Shown: positions 18,977 through 28,442, numbered from the stretch's first letter. The stretch is DNA of 39,866 nt from Bordetella parapertussis (GCA_945875935.1 CAMCNE010000010.1:1-39866), one strand, 5' to 3'. A program made the numbers and translations. Notes: generated by a model not told the origin, from the sequence alone.

Positions 18977-19061
18977 GCCGACGTGGTGAAATTGGTAGAC
19001 ACGCTATCTTGAGGGGGTAGTGGCGAAAGCTGTGCGAGTTCGAGTCTCGCCGTCGGCACCA
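18977..19061 (+). tRNA. tRNA-Leu, anticodon GAG
   Basis: 85 bases including the encoded CCA. The acceptor stem is GCCGACG with CGTCGGC, followed by discriminator A and CCA. The anticodon stem is CTATC/GGTAG around the loop TTGAGGG, giving anticodon GAG at 19011-19013, which reads CUC and CUU. A long variable arm (class II) and the T-loop TTCGAGT confirm a leucine tRNA. It lies between secG and nuoA. Confidence 0.96.
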
Positions 19062-19120
19062 AGTGTTTTTTACGAGATAGTTTTGCGCCCAGCCCTGAAC
19101 CTGCACGTTTCAAAGCCACC

Positions 19121-19480
19121 ATGGACCTGACTCCCTACCTGCCAGTGATTCTTTTCGTCCTGGTGGGTGTGCTGGTTGGCGTGGTGCCTCAACTGCTCGG
19201 TGCCGTGATGGGCCCCCACCGGCCCGATGCAGCCAAGAACTCGCCCTACGAGTGCGGCTTCGAAGCGTTCGAGGACGCGCGCATGAAATTCGACGTTCGC
19301 TACTACCTGGTGGCGATCCTCTTCATCTTGTTTGACCTCGAGATCGCCTTCCTCTTTCCGTGGGCGGTGTCCTTGCGTGAGATCGGCGCCACCGGTTTCT
19401 GGTCGATGATGATTTTTCTGGGCATCCTCGTCGTTGGGTTTGTCTACGAGTGGAAAAAAGGCGCCCTCGACTGGGAATGA
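19121..19480 (+). CDS. nuoA: NADH-quinone oxidoreductase subunit A
   Basis: 119 residues with three membrane helices (about residues 8-30, 63-85 and 92-112). The loop YECGFEAFEDARMKFDVRYY is the subunit A signature near the quinone cavity. It is the first gene of the complete nuo operon, 59 bases after the tRNA. I see no clear promoter in that gap, so transcription probably enters from upstream. Confidence 0.97.
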   Translation: MDLTPYLPVILFVLVGVLVGVVPQLLGAVMGPHRPDAAKNSPYECGFEAFEDARMKFDVRYYLVAILFILFDLEIAFLFPWAVSLREIGATGFWSMMIFLGILVVGFVYEWKKGALDWE

Positions 19481-19513
19481 TGAAGCTCATCAACCAAAGC
19501 ACCGGGCAGCACC

Positions 19514-19990
19514 ATGGGCATTGAAGGCATCCTCAAGGAAGGGTTCGTGACCACGAGCCTGGACACCGTCATCAACTGGTCGAAGACCGGTTCGCTGTGG
19601 CCCATGACCTTTGGTCTGGCCTGTTGTGCCGTCGAGATGATGCACGCTGGTGCGGCGCGCTACGACATCGACCGCTTCGGCATGCTGTTTCGGCCCAGCC
19701 CGCGCCAGAGCGATCTGATGATCGTCGCAGGCACCTTGTGCAACAAGATGGCCCCCGCCTTGCGCAAGGTCTACGACCAGATGGCCGAGCCGCGCTGGGT
19801 GCTCAGCATGGGCTCTTGCGCCAATGGTGGCGGTTACTACCACTACAGCTATTCGGTGGTGCGTGGATGCGATCGAATCGTGCCGGTGGACGTGTACGTG
19901 CCCGGCTGTCCGCCCACGGCCGAGGCGCTGCTCTACGGCATCTTGCAATTGCAGACCAAGATCCGCCGCGAAAACACGATCGCCCGTTGA
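19514..19990 (+). CDS. nuoB: NADH-quinone oxidoreductase subunit B
   Basis: 158 residues, the subunit holding the terminal [4Fe-4S] cluster N2 that reduces quinone. Ligands are the adjacent C37-C38 (LACCAVEMM), C102 (GSCANGGGYYH) and C132 (VPGCPPTAEAL). The quinone-side segment RFGMLFRPSPRQSDLMI is conserved. It lies 33 bases after nuoA. Confidence 0.98.
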   Translation: MGIEGILKEGFVTTSLDTVINWSKTGSLWPMTFGLACCAVEMMHAGAARYDIDRFGMLFRPSPRQSDLMIVAGTLCNKMAPALRKVYDQMAEPRWVLSMGSCANGGGYYHYSYSVVRGCDRIVPVDVYVPGCPPTAEALLYGILQLQTKIRRENTIAR

Positions 19991-20015
19991 GCCTGCCGAT
20001 TCAGCCACTGTCCCC

Positions 20016-20612
20016 ATGAGCAAACTCCAAATCCTGCAGTCGTCGCTGGAAACTTGCCTCGGAGCGCGCCTGAAGTCGCTGGTGTGTGACCGCGGCGAGA
20101 TCACGATCACCGTGGGCGCTGACGACTACATCAGCTCGGCGATGACCTTGCGTGATGACGCGGCTCTGCGCTTCGAGCAGCTCATGGACGTTTGCGGTGT
20201 CGACTACTCGGAGTACAGAGACGAGCCGCAAGAAGGACTGCGTTTTTGCGTGGTCTCGCATCTGCTGTCGATCAGCCACAACTGGCGCGTGCGCTTGAAG
20301 GTTTTCTGCCCTGATGACGAGTTGCCCGCGATCGCCTCGCTCAATGACATCTGGAGTGCAGCCAACTGGTTCGAGCGCGAGGCCTTCGACCTGTACGGGA
20401 TCATCTTCGAAGGGCATCTCGATTTGCGACGCATCCTCACCGATTACGGCTTCATCGGGCACCCATTTCGCAAGGACTTCCCGACCTCGGGCCACGTGGA
20501 AATGCGCTATGACCCCGAGAAAAAGCGCGTGATCTACCAGCCGGTGAGCATCGAGCCGCGCGACATCACGCCACGGATCATCCGTGAAGACAACTATGGC
20601 GGTTTGCATTGA
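20016..20612 (+). CDS. nuoC: NADH-quinone oxidoreductase subunit C
   Basis: 198 residues, the 30-kDa peripheral-arm subunit, not fused to NuoD as it is in E. coli. The family signature ERKAFDLYGI-type box appears as EREAFDLYGIIFEGH, followed by LRRILTDYGFIGHPFRKDFP. The start MSKLQILQSSL follows the nuoB stop by 25 bases; a longer in-frame opening runs back through nuoB and was rejected. Confidence 0.97.
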   Translation: MSKLQILQSSLETCLGARLKSLVCDRGEITITVGADDYISSAMTLRDDAALRFEQLMDVCGVDYSEYRDEPQEGLRFCVVSHLLSISHNWRVRLKVFCPDDELPAIASLNDIWSAANWFEREAFDLYGIIFEGHLDLRRILTDYGFIGHPFRKDFPTSGHVEMRYDPEKKRVIYQPVSIEPRDITPRIIREDNYGGLH

Positions 20613-20635
20613 GCCCCATGGGTTGAGGCAATTTC

Positions 20636-21889
20636 ATGGCTGACATCAAAAACTACACACTGAATTTCGGGCCGCAGCACCCTGCTGCGCACGGGGTGCT
20701 GCGCCTGGTGCTTGAGCTCGACGGTGAGGTCATACAGCGCGCCGATCCGCACATTGGCCTGCTCCACCGTGCCACCGAGAAGCTCGCCGAGAGCAAGACC
20801 TACATCCAGTCGCTGCCTTACATGGACCGGCTGGACTACGTGTCGATGATGTGCAACGAGCATGCCTACTGCCTGGCCATCGAGAAGTTGCTGGGCGTCG
20901 ATGTGCCGGTGCGCGCCCAGTACATCCGGGTGATGTACAGCGAGATCACGCGGCTGCTCAATCACCTGATGTGGCTCGGTGCCCATGGGCTCGATTGCGG
21001 TGCGATGAACATCTTCATCTACTGCTTTCGCGAGCGCGAAGACCTGTTCGACATGTACGAGGCGGCCTCCGGTGCGCGCATGCACGCGGCCTATTTCCGC
21101 CCGGGGGGCGTGTACCGCGATTTGCCCGACACGATGCCTCAGTACAAGGCCTCGAAGGTGCGCAATGCCAAGGTCATGTCCGCGCTCAACGACAACCGCC
21201 ACGGCACGCTGCTGGACTTCATCGAAGACTTCACGCGGCGCTTCCCCAAGTGCGTTGACGACTACGAGACCTTGCTGACCGACAACCGCATCTGGAAGCA
21301 GCGGACCGTCGGTATTGGCGTGGTCACGCCGGAGCGCGCGCTGAATCTGGGCTTTTCGGGAGCGATGCTGCGTGGTTCGGGCATCGAGTGGGATCTGCGC
21401 AAGAAGCAGCCCTATGACGTCTACGAGCACATTGATTTCGACGTGCCGGTGGGCGTCAATGGCGACACCTATGACCGCTACCTCGTGCGCGTTGAAGAGA
21501 TGCGGCAGTCCAACCGGATCATCAAGCAGTGCGTGGACTGGTTGCGCGCCAACCCCGGCCCGGTGATCACCTCCAATCACAAGGTCGCACCTCCTTCGCG
21601 CGTCGAGATGAAGACGAGCATGGAAGAGCTGATCCACCATTTCAAACTGTTCACCGAAGGCTTCCACGTGCCCGAAGGCGAGGCCTATGCGGCGGTGGAA
21701 CACCCCAAGGGCGAGTTCGGCATCTACATCGTCAGCGACGGCGCCAACAAGCCGTACCGCCTCAAGATAAGAGCCCCAGGTTTCCCGCACCTGGCTGCAC
21801 TCGATGAGATGTCGCGCGGCCACATGATTGCCGATGCCGTGGCCGTGATCGGCACCATGGACATCGTTTTCGGAGAGATCGACCGGTGA
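20636..21889 (+). CDS. nuoD: NADH-quinone oxidoreductase subunit D
   Basis: 417 residues, the 49-kDa subunit that forms the quinone site with NuoB. It begins with FGPQHPAAHGVLRL, whose H15 and H19 lie in the quinone-site loop. The core includes PYMDRLDYVSMMCNEHAY and the end reads DIVFGEIDR, the usual family terminus. The stop overlaps the GTG start of nuoE by three bases (GTGA). Confidence 0.98.
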   Translation: MADIKNYTLNFGPQHPAAHGVLRLVLELDGEVIQRADPHIGLLHRATEKLAESKTYIQSLPYMDRLDYVSMMCNEHAYCLAIEKLLGVDVPVRAQYIRVMYSEITRLLNHLMWLGAHGLDCGAMNIFIYCFREREDLFDMYEAASGARMHAAYFRPGGVYRDLPDTMPQYKASKVRNAKVMSALNDNRHGTLLDFIEDFTRRFPKCVDDYETLLTDNRIWKQRTVGIGVVTPERALNLGFSGAMLRGSGIEWDLRKKQPYDVYEHIDFDVPVGVNGDTYDRYLVRVEEMRQSNRIIKQCVDWLRANPGPVITSNHKVAPPSRVEMKTSMEELIHHFKLFTEGFHVPEGEAYAAVEHPKGEFGIYIVSDGANKPYRLKIRAPGFPHLAALDEMSRGHMIADAVAVIGTMDIVFGEIDR

Positions 21890-22395
21890 GCGCGCCCCAC
21901 GAATTTTCCGAGGCCACGATCCAGCGCTTTGAGCGCGAGGTGGCCAAGTACCCCGATGACCAACGCCAGTCGGCCGTCATGGCCTGTCTCGCCATCATTC
22001 AGCAGGAGCAAGGTCATGTCTCGCCCGAGAGCGAGAAGTCTCTGGCCGCCTATCTGCGCATGCCACCCATCGCGGTGCACGAGGTCACGACCTTCTACAA
22101 CATGTACAACCACCAGCCGGTGGGTCGATTCAAGATCAACGTGTGCACCAACTTGCCATGCCAGTTGCACGATGGGCAGTCGGCACTGGCCCATTTGTGC
22201 AATCGATTGGGCATCGAGGAAGGCGAGACGACGGCTGATGGCCTGATCACGCTGCAGCAAAGCGAGTGCCTCGGCGCGTGCGGCGACTCCCCGGTGCTGC
22301 TGGTCAATGATCGCCAGATGTGCAGTTTCATGAGCCCTCAGCGTCTCGATGCGCTGGTGGATCTTCTCCAGTCGCAAGTCGGCTCGTCCCGCTGA
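21886..22395 (+). CDS. nuoE: NADH-quinone oxidoreductase subunit E
   Basis: 169 residues, a thioredoxin-like [2Fe-2S] subunit carrying cluster N1a. Ligands are C87 and C92 (VCTNLPC) and C128 and C132 (SECLGAC). The start is GTG, overlapping the nuoD stop, so its translation is probably coupled to nuoD. Confidence 0.97.
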   Translation: MSAPHEFSEATIQRFEREVAKYPDDQRQSAVMACLAIIQQEQGHVSPESEKSLAAYLRMPPIAVHEVTTFYNMYNHQPVGRFKINVCTNLPCQLHDGQSALAHLCNRLGIEEGETTADGLITLQQSECLGACGDSPVLLVNDRQMCSFMSPQRLDALVDLLQSQVGSSR

Positions 22396-22417
22396 GCCGC
22401 CCCTCGGGCCACCACTC

Positions 22418-23761
22418 ATGCTTGACCTTACCCAGTTCCAATCCAGCGGCCTGTCCACGTCCTTCCATGGTCGGCATATCGCTCCCCAGATCTATGCCGG
22501 CCTTGACGGCAGCAACTGGCAACTCGCTGACTATGAATCGCGCGGCGGCTATCAGGCACTGCGAAAGATCCTGGGACGCGACGGCGGCGAGGGCATGACT
22601 GCCGATGAGGTGGTCGCCGAGGTCAAGACGTCGGCCTTGCGTGGCCGCGGCGGTGCTGGCTTTCCGACCGGGCTGAAGTGGAGCTTCATGCCCCGGATGT
22701 TCCCGGGCCCCAAGTACCTGGTGTGCAATTCCGATGAAGGCGAGCCTGGAACCTTCAAGGATCGCGACATCCTGATGTACAACCCGCACCAGCTCATCGA
22801 AGGCATGGCGATCGCAGCCTATGCGATGAGCATCGGCACCGGCTTCAACTACATCCACGGCGAAATTTTCGAGGCCTACGAGCGTTTCGAGCTTGCTCTC
22901 GAGCAGGCGCGTGCGGCCGGATATCTTGGCGACAAGATCATGGGCTCGGGCTTCAACTTTCAGTTGCATGCGGCGCATGGTTTTGGGGCCTACATCTGCG
23001 GCGAAGAAACAGCCCTGATCGAGTCGATCGAAGGCAAGAAGGGTCAGCCACGGTTCAAGCCGCCGTTTCCGGCGAGCTATGGCGTTTACGGCAAGCCGAC
23101 CACGATCAACAACACCGAGACCTTTGCTGCGGTGCCCTGGATCATCCGCAACGGTGGCCAGAAGTACCTCGAAGTGGGCAAGCCCAACAACGGCGGCACC
23201 AAGATCTATTCGGTGTCAGGGGATGTCGAGCGGCCTGGCAATTTCGAGGTGCCGATGGGCACGCCGTTCTCGGTTCTGCTCGAGTTGGCCGGTGGCGTTC
23301 GCAAGGGCCGTCGGCTCAAGGCAGTGATCCCCGGAGGGTCTTCGGCTCCCGTGCTGCCCGCTGCCACCATGATGGACTGCACGATGGACTACGACAGCAT
23401 CTCCAAGGCGGGCTCGATGCTGGGCTCGGGTGCGGTGATCGTGCTCGATGACAGCCGGTGCATGGTGAAGAGCCTTTTGCGATTGAGTTATTTCTATGCC
23501 CACGAAAGCTGTGGTCAGTGCACGCCATGCCGCGAAGGCACCGGCTGGATGCACCGAGTGGTCGAGCGCATCGAGCATGGCCACGGTCGAATGGAAGACA
23601 TCGATTTGCTGAGCTCGGTGGCAGACAACATCCAGGGCCGCACCATCTGCGCGCTCGGTGATGCGGCCGCAATGCCGGTGCGTGCGATGGTCAAGCACTT
23701 CCGCGATGAGTTCATTCATCACGTCGAGCACAAATCGTGCATCGTGCCGGCGTATGTCTGA
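22418..23761 (+). CDS. nuoF: NADH-quinone oxidoreductase subunit F
   Basis: 447 residues, the NADH- and FMN-binding entry subunit. The nucleotide site contains RGRGGAGFPTGLKWSF and NSDEGEPGTFKDR, and FMN contacts lie in GAYICGEETALIESIEG. Cluster N3 ligands are C365, C368 and C371 (ESCGQCTPCREG) and C411. The start MLDLTQFQSSG is 22 bases after the nuoE stop; a longer in-frame opening inside nuoE was rejected. The length matches E. coli NuoF (445). Confidence 0.97.
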   Translation: MLDLTQFQSSGLSTSFHGRHIAPQIYAGLDGSNWQLADYESRGGYQALRKILGRDGGEGMTADEVVAEVKTSALRGRGGAGFPTGLKWSFMPRMFPGPKYLVCNSDEGEPGTFKDRDILMYNPHQLIEGMAIAAYAMSIGTGFNYIHGEIFEAYERFELALEQARAAGYLGDKIMGSGFNFQLHAAHGFGAYICGEETALIESIEGKKGQPRFKPPFPASYGVYGKPTTINNTETFAAVPWIIRNGGQKYLEVGKPNNGGTKIYSVSGDVERPGNFEVPMGTPFSVLLELAGGVRKGRRLKAVIPGGSSAPVLPAATMMDCTMDYDSISKAGSMLGSGAVIVLDDSRCMVKSLLRLSYFYAHESCGQCTPCREGTGWMHRVVERIEHGHGRMEDIDLLSSVADNIQGRTICALGDAAAMPVRAMVKHFRDEFIHHVEHKSCIVPAYV

Positions 23762-23796
23762 ACGTTCCAACCCCACAGCAGCGCCACACCATCGTC

Positions 23797-26124
23797 ATGA
23801 TTGAAATTGAGCTTGACGGCCGGAAGGTCGAGATCGCCGAAGGCAGCATGGTGATGCATGCCGCTGACAAGGCGGGCACGTACATCCCGCACTTCTGCTA
23901 TCACAAGAAACTTTCCATCGCGGCGAACTGCCGCATGTGCTTGGTCGATATCGAAAAGGCGCCCAAGCCCATGCCTGCGTGCGCCACGACGGTGACCCAG
24001 GGCATGATCGTTCGCACCAAGAGCGACAAGGCGCTCAAGGCACAGCAGTCGGTGATGGAGTTTTTGCTCATCAACCACCCGCTTGACTGCCCGATCTGTG
24101 ACCAGGGCGGCGAATGCCAACTGCAGGACCTGGCCGTGGGCTATGGCGGATCCACCTCGCGCTACCAAGAGGAAAAGCGAGTCGTCTTCCACAAGGACGT
24201 GGGCCCGTTGATCTCGATGCAGGAGATGAGTCGCTGCATCCACTGCACGCGTTGCGTGCGGTTTGGTCAGGAAGTCGCCGGCGTGATGGAACTTGGAATG
24301 ATCCATCGCGGCGAGCACTCCGAGATCACCACGGTGGTCGGTGACACCATCGACTCCGAGTTGTCGGGGAACATGATTGACGTGTGTCCGGTGGGCGCTC
24401 TGACCAGCAAACCGTTTCGCTACAGCGCGCGCACCTGGGAGTTGTCGCGCCGCAAGTCGGTCTCGCCTCACGACAGCACTGGTGCCAACCTGATCGTTCA
24501 GGTCAAGTCCAACAAGGTCATGCGTGTTGTTCCGCTCGAAAACGAAGCGGTCAACGAATGCTGGATTGCCGACCGCGATCGCTTCTCCTACGAGGCTGTC
24601 AACAGCGACCTGCGCCTGACCTCGCCGATGATCAAGCAAGGCGGTGAATGGAAGACGGTGGACTGGACCACCGCGCTTCAGTACGTCGCCAACGGTCTCG
24701 CGCAGATCAAGGCCGATCACGGTGCCAGCAGCATCGGTGCCTTGGGCAGCGCCCACAGCACGGTCGAGGAACTGCATTTGCTGGCCAAACTGGTGCGTGG
24801 CCTGGGCAGCGACAACGTCGATCACCGCTTGCGCCACGCCGATTTCTCCGTGCCGACCACGGCCGACTCTGCGGTGCGCTGGCTGGGCACTTCGATCGAA
24901 TCGCTGTCCGACATGCAGCGAGTGCTTGTGGTGGGATCCTTCCTGCGCAAGGACCATCCGCTGTTCGCTCAGCGCCTGCGTCAAGCCGCTCGCAAGGGTG
25001 CGCACATCAACAGCCTGCACGCAGTGCACGACGACTGGCTCATGCACATGGCCACCACCGTCACGGCAGCGCCGAGCGGCTGGGTTCGAGCACTCGCCGA
25101 AGTGGCCGCTGCCGTGGCGGCGTCCAAGGGCGTGACGCCTCCATTGGCCGTGGATGCCGGCGCGCAGGCTGCGGCCATCGCTGCGTCGCTGCTGGGCGGC
25201 GAGCGAAAAGTCATTCTCCTGGGCAACGCAGCGGTTGCGCATCCGCAGGCCAACCAGCTCAAGTCGCTCGCGCACTGGATCGCCGAGCATACTGGCGCCG
25301 CCGTGGGCGACCTGACCGAAGCGGCCAACACCGTCGGGGCTCAGTTGGTGCACGCTCAGCCCATCGCAGGTGGCTTGCATGCAGCCGCCATGCTGGAAGG
25401 CTCTGCGCTCAAGGCCTGTGTGCTGCTCAACGTCGAGCCTGATCGTGATGCGTCCCAGCCCGGTGCGGCATCGGCCTCGCTGCGAGCCGCCGAGATGGTG
25501 GTGGCGTTCACCTCATTCAAGGACGCCGCGCTCGACTGTGCCGATGTGCTCTTGCCCATCGCCCCATTCACCGAGACTTCTGGCACGTTCGTCAATGCCG
25601 AGGGCCGCGCGCAAAGTTTCCATGGTGTGGTCAAGCCGCTGGGTGATGCCCGCCCTGCATGGAAGGTGTTGCGCGTGATCGGCAACATGCTCAATCTGCC
25701 CGGCTTTGCTTTCGAAACCTCTGAAGAGGTGAAAGCAGAGGCCTTGGGTGACACCTCAGCCATCGCCTCGCGCTTGAACAATGCGCTGGCCCAGGCCGTG
25801 GTGCTGGTCGACCCGGTGTCGGGCTTGGAGCGCGTGGCCGACGTGCCTATTTATCAGACCGACGCGCTGGTGCGCCGCTCACATGCGCTGCAGCACACCG
25901 CCGATGCCGCCGATCAGGTGGCAGGTGTTCCCACCCACGTGGCAGCCCGCATGGGCTTGGTCGATGGCGACGTGGTGCGCGTGTCGCAAGGGGCTTGGGC
26001 CACCGATCTGCCGGTGCGCATCGACCCCACACTGGCTGAACAGGCCATTCGTGTCAGTGCGGGCACCGTCAAGTCGCGCACGCTGGGCGCCATGTTCGGC
26101 CCCATCACCATTGACAAGGTCTGA
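23797..26124 (+). CDS. nuoG: NADH-quinone oxidoreductase subunit G
   Basis: 775 residues, the largest peripheral subunit. The [2Fe-2S] cluster N1b uses C34, C45, C48 and C62. The [4Fe-4S] cluster N5 uses H94, C98, C101 and C107 (HPLDCPICDQGGEC). N4 uses C147, C150, C153 and C197. The extra N7 cluster of E. coli and Thermus is missing: the region WELSRRKSVSPHDSTGAN has no Cys, as in mitochondrial-type enzymes. The molybdopterin oxidoreductase-like C-terminal part is Ala-rich. It lies 35 bases after nuoF. Confidence 0.97.
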   Translation: MIEIELDGRKVEIAEGSMVMHAADKAGTYIPHFCYHKKLSIAANCRMCLVDIEKAPKPMPACATTVTQGMIVRTKSDKALKAQQSVMEFLLINHPLDCPICDQGGECQLQDLAVGYGGSTSRYQEEKRVVFHKDVGPLISMQEMSRCIHCTRCVRFGQEVAGVMELGMIHRGEHSEITTVVGDTIDSELSGNMIDVCPVGALTSKPFRYSARTWELSRRKSVSPHDSTGANLIVQVKSNKVMRVVPLENEAVNECWIADRDRFSYEAVNSDLRLTSPMIKQGGEWKTVDWTTALQYVANGLAQIKADHGASSIGALGSAHSTVEELHLLAKLVRGLGSDNVDHRLRHADFSVPTTADSAVRWLGTSIESLSDMQRVLVVGSFLRKDHPLFAQRLRQAARKGAHINSLHAVHDDWLMHMATTVTAAPSGWVRALAEVAAAVAASKGVTPPLAVDAGAQAAAIAASLLGGERKVILLGNAAVAHPQANQLKSLAHWIAEHTGAAVGDLTEAANTVGAQLVHAQPIAGGLHAAAMLEGSALKACVLLNVEPDRDASQPGAASASLRAAEMVVAFTSFKDAALDCADVLLPIAPFTETSGTFVNAEGRAQSFHGVVKPLGDARPAWKVLRVIGNMLNLPGFAFETSEEVKAEALGDTSAIASRLNNALAQAVVLVDPVSGLERVADVPIYQTDALVRRSHALQHTADAADQVAGVPTHVAARMGLVDGDVVRVSQGAWATDLPVRIDPTLAEQAIRVSAGTVKSRTLGAMFGPITIDKV

Positions 26125-26133
26125 GGCCAGGAC

Positions 26134-27231
26134 ATGTTCGAGACTGTCAATTCCTACGGCGGATCCATGTTGGGCAGCGCCTGGCCAGTCGTGTTCACGC
26201 TGGTCAAGATCGTCTTGGTGGTGCTTCCGCTGATGATCTGCGTGGCCTACCTCACGCTGTGGGAACGCAAGGCCATCGGTTGGTCGCAAATTCGTCCGGG
26301 CCCCAACCGCGTGGGCCCGATGGGGCTGCTGCAACCCATTGCCGATGCCGTCAAGCTGATCTTCAAGGAAATCATCGTTCCGGCTGCGGCAAACCGGGGG
26401 CTGTTCTTCCTCGGCCCGGTGATGACCATCATGCCGGCACTGGCCGCCTGGGCGGTGATGCCCTTCGGGCCAGATGCGGCACTGGCCAACATCAATGCCG
26501 GCCTGCTGTTCCTGATGGCCATCACCTCGATGGAGGTCTATGGCGTGATCATCGCCGGTTGGGCCTCCAATTCGAAGTACGCATTCCTCGGCGCCTTGCG
26601 CGCATCGGCTCAGATGGTGAGCTACGAGATCGCGATGGGATTCGCCTTGGTGGTGGTGCTGATGGTGTCGGGCAGCCTCAACATGACCGAGATCGTGCAG
26701 CAGCAGGGCCGTGGAACCTTCGCTGACATGGGCATCACCTTCCTCAGCTGGAACTGGCTGCCGCTGTTCCCGATTTTCGTGGTCTACGTGATCGCGGGCA
26801 TTGCAGAGACCAACCGCCATCCCTTCGACGTGGTGGAAGGTGAATCCGAGATCGTCGCTGGCCACATGGTCGAGTACTCGGGCATGTCGTTTGCCATGTT
26901 CTTCCTGGCCGAGTACGCCAACATCATCTTGGTGTCGGCGCTGGCTTGCGTGATGTTCCTCGGCGGCTGGATGGCTCCGGTTTCCTTCTCGGTGCTGGGC
27001 ATGGAAACGCCGGGCTGGATCGAGCAATCGATGTGGTTCTGGAACTGGTTCTGGCTGTTTGCCAAGACCTTCGTGATCTGCACTTTGTTCCTTTGGGTTC
27101 GTGCGAGCTTTCCTCGCTACCGCTATGACCAGATCATGCGTTTGGGCTGGAAGGTGTTCATCCCGTTGACACTGGTGTGGCTCGTCGTGGTGGGGCTGTG
27201 GATCCAGTCCCCGTGGAACATCTGGAAATAG
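26134..27231 (+). CDS. nuoH: NADH-quinone oxidoreductase subunit H
   Basis: 365 residues, a membrane subunit with about eight helices that forms the quinone entry chamber with NuoB, D and A. Signatures are WERKAIGWSQIRPGPNRVGP in the first loop, EVYGVIIAGWASNSKYAFLG, and the acidic loop ETNRHPFDVVEGESEIVAG. It lies nine bases after nuoG, with AGGCCAGGA upstream. Confidence 0.98.
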   Translation: MFETVNSYGGSMLGSAWPVVFTLVKIVLVVLPLMICVAYLTLWERKAIGWSQIRPGPNRVGPMGLLQPIADAVKLIFKEIIVPAAANRGLFFLGPVMTIMPALAAWAVMPFGPDAALANINAGLLFLMAITSMEVYGVIIAGWASNSKYAFLGALRASAQMVSYEIAMGFALVVVLMVSGSLNMTEIVQQQGRGTFADMGITFLSWNWLPLFPIFVVYVIAGIAETNRHPFDVVEGESEIVAGHMVEYSGMSFAMFFLAEYANIILVSALACVMFLGGWMAPVSFSVLGMETPGWIEQSMWFWNWFWLFAKTFVICTLFLWVRASFPRYRYDQIMRLGWKVFIPLTLVWLVVVGLWIQSPWNIWK

Positions 27232-27239
27232 GGGCACCC

Positions 27240-27737
27240 ATGTCGGCCGAAACACCCATCAAGGATTTCGTTTCCAGCTTCTTGCTGCTGGAACTGCTCA
27301 AAGGCTTCAAGCTGACCGGGCGCCATTTCCTGCAGCGCAAGATCACGGTGCAGTTTCCCGAAGAAAAAACGCCGATGAGCCCGCGCTTTCGCGGTCTGCA
27401 TGCGCTGCGTCGCTATGAGAACGGCGAAGAGCGCTGCATCGCCTGCAAGCTGTGCGAGGCGGTATGCCCTGCGATGGCGATCACCATCGAGTCCGAGGTT
27501 CGTGATGATGGGTCGCGCCGCACGACGCGCTACGACATTGACCTGACCAAGTGCATCTTCTGTGGCTTTTGCGAAGAAAGCTGCCCGGTCGACTCGATCG
27601 TCGAGACGCACATCTTTGAATACCACGGCGAAAAGCGTGGCGACCTGTACTTCACCAAGGACATGTTGCTGGCCGTAGGCGACCGCTACGAGCCCGAAAT
27701 CGCAGCCAGCAAGGAGGCTGACGCCCGCTACCGCTGA
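27240..27737 (+). CDS. nuoI: NADH-quinone oxidoreductase subunit I
   Basis: 165 residues, an 8Fe ferredoxin-like subunit carrying N6a and N6b. Ligands are C66/C69/C72/C76 (ERCIACKLCEAVCP) and C105/C108/C111/C115 (KCIFCGFCEESCPVD). An N-terminal amphipathic region, FVSSFLLLELLKGFKLTGRHFL, lies on the membrane arm. The start was placed eight bases after nuoH. A 63-base gap to nuoJ follows, the largest inside the operon. Confidence 0.97.
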   Translation: MSAETPIKDFVSSFLLLELLKGFKLTGRHFLQRKITVQFPEEKTPMSPRFRGLHALRRYENGEERCIACKLCEAVCPAMAITIESEVRDDGSRRTTRYDIDLTKCIFCGFCEESCPVDSIVETHIFEYHGEKRGDLYFTKDMLLAVGDRYEPEIAASKEADARYR

Positions 27738-27800
27738 GGATGCAGCGTTCGTCCAGCATGCCGGCTGATCCGGCGAATCGGCAGCAAGTCAGACACATCC

Positions 27801-28442
27801 ATGACCACCACACCCGCGCTTTTCTACATCTTCTCTGCGGTGATGCTCTTCGCGGCATTCCGCGTGATCACTGCCCGCAGTCCGGTCTACGCCGCGCTGT
27901 ATCTGGTGCTGGCGTTTTTCTCGGCGGCCTGCGTGTGGATGCTGCTGCGCGCAGAGTTCCTGTCGATCACGCTGATCCTCGTCTACGTGGGGGCGGTCAT
28001 GGTGCTGTTCCTGTTCGTGGTGATGATGCTCGACATCAACGCCGATACCCTGCGCGAGGGCTTCTGGAAGCACGCACCGGTGGCCGGCTTGGTGGGCCTG
28101 GTGATTGCGCTCGAGATGGCTGCGGTTCTGATCCCCGGGTTCGACCTGCGCATTGCACCGATGCCTGATGCCGACGATCTGAAAATGGGCAACACCAAGT
28201 TGCTTGGCATCGAGATCTACACCGAGTACCTCTACCCGCTCCAGATTGCGGCGGTGCTGCTGCTGGTGGCGATCATCGCGGCCATTGCACTGACGCTGCG
28301 CAAGCGCAAGGACTCCAAGTACGTCAACCCCGCCGATCAGGTCAGGGCCCGCAAGGCTGACCGCGTGCGTCTGGTGAAGATGCAGCCGACGGTTGAGTTG
28401 CCCGACCCTGATCCCGCTGCTGTTCCAGGAGACAAGCCGTGA
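27801..28442 (+). CDS. nuoJ: NADH-quinone oxidoreductase subunit J
   Basis: 213 residues with five predicted helices. Helix 3, FLSITLILVYVGAVMVLFLF, is the conserved segment with a pi-bulge that links the quinone site to the proton channels. The C-terminal 45 residues are hydrophilic (basic, then Pro-rich). The stop overlaps the GTG start of nuoK (GTGA). Confidence 0.96.
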   Translation: MTTTPALFYIFSAVMLFAAFRVITARSPVYAALYLVLAFFSAACVWMLLRAEFLSITLILVYVGAVMVLFLFVVMMLDINADTLREGFWKHAPVAGLVGLVIALEMAAVLIPGFDLRIAPMPDADDLKMGNTKLLGIEIYTEYLYPLQIAAVLLLVAIIAAIALTLRKRKDSKYVNPADQVRARKADRVRLVKMQPTVELPDPDPAAVPGDKP

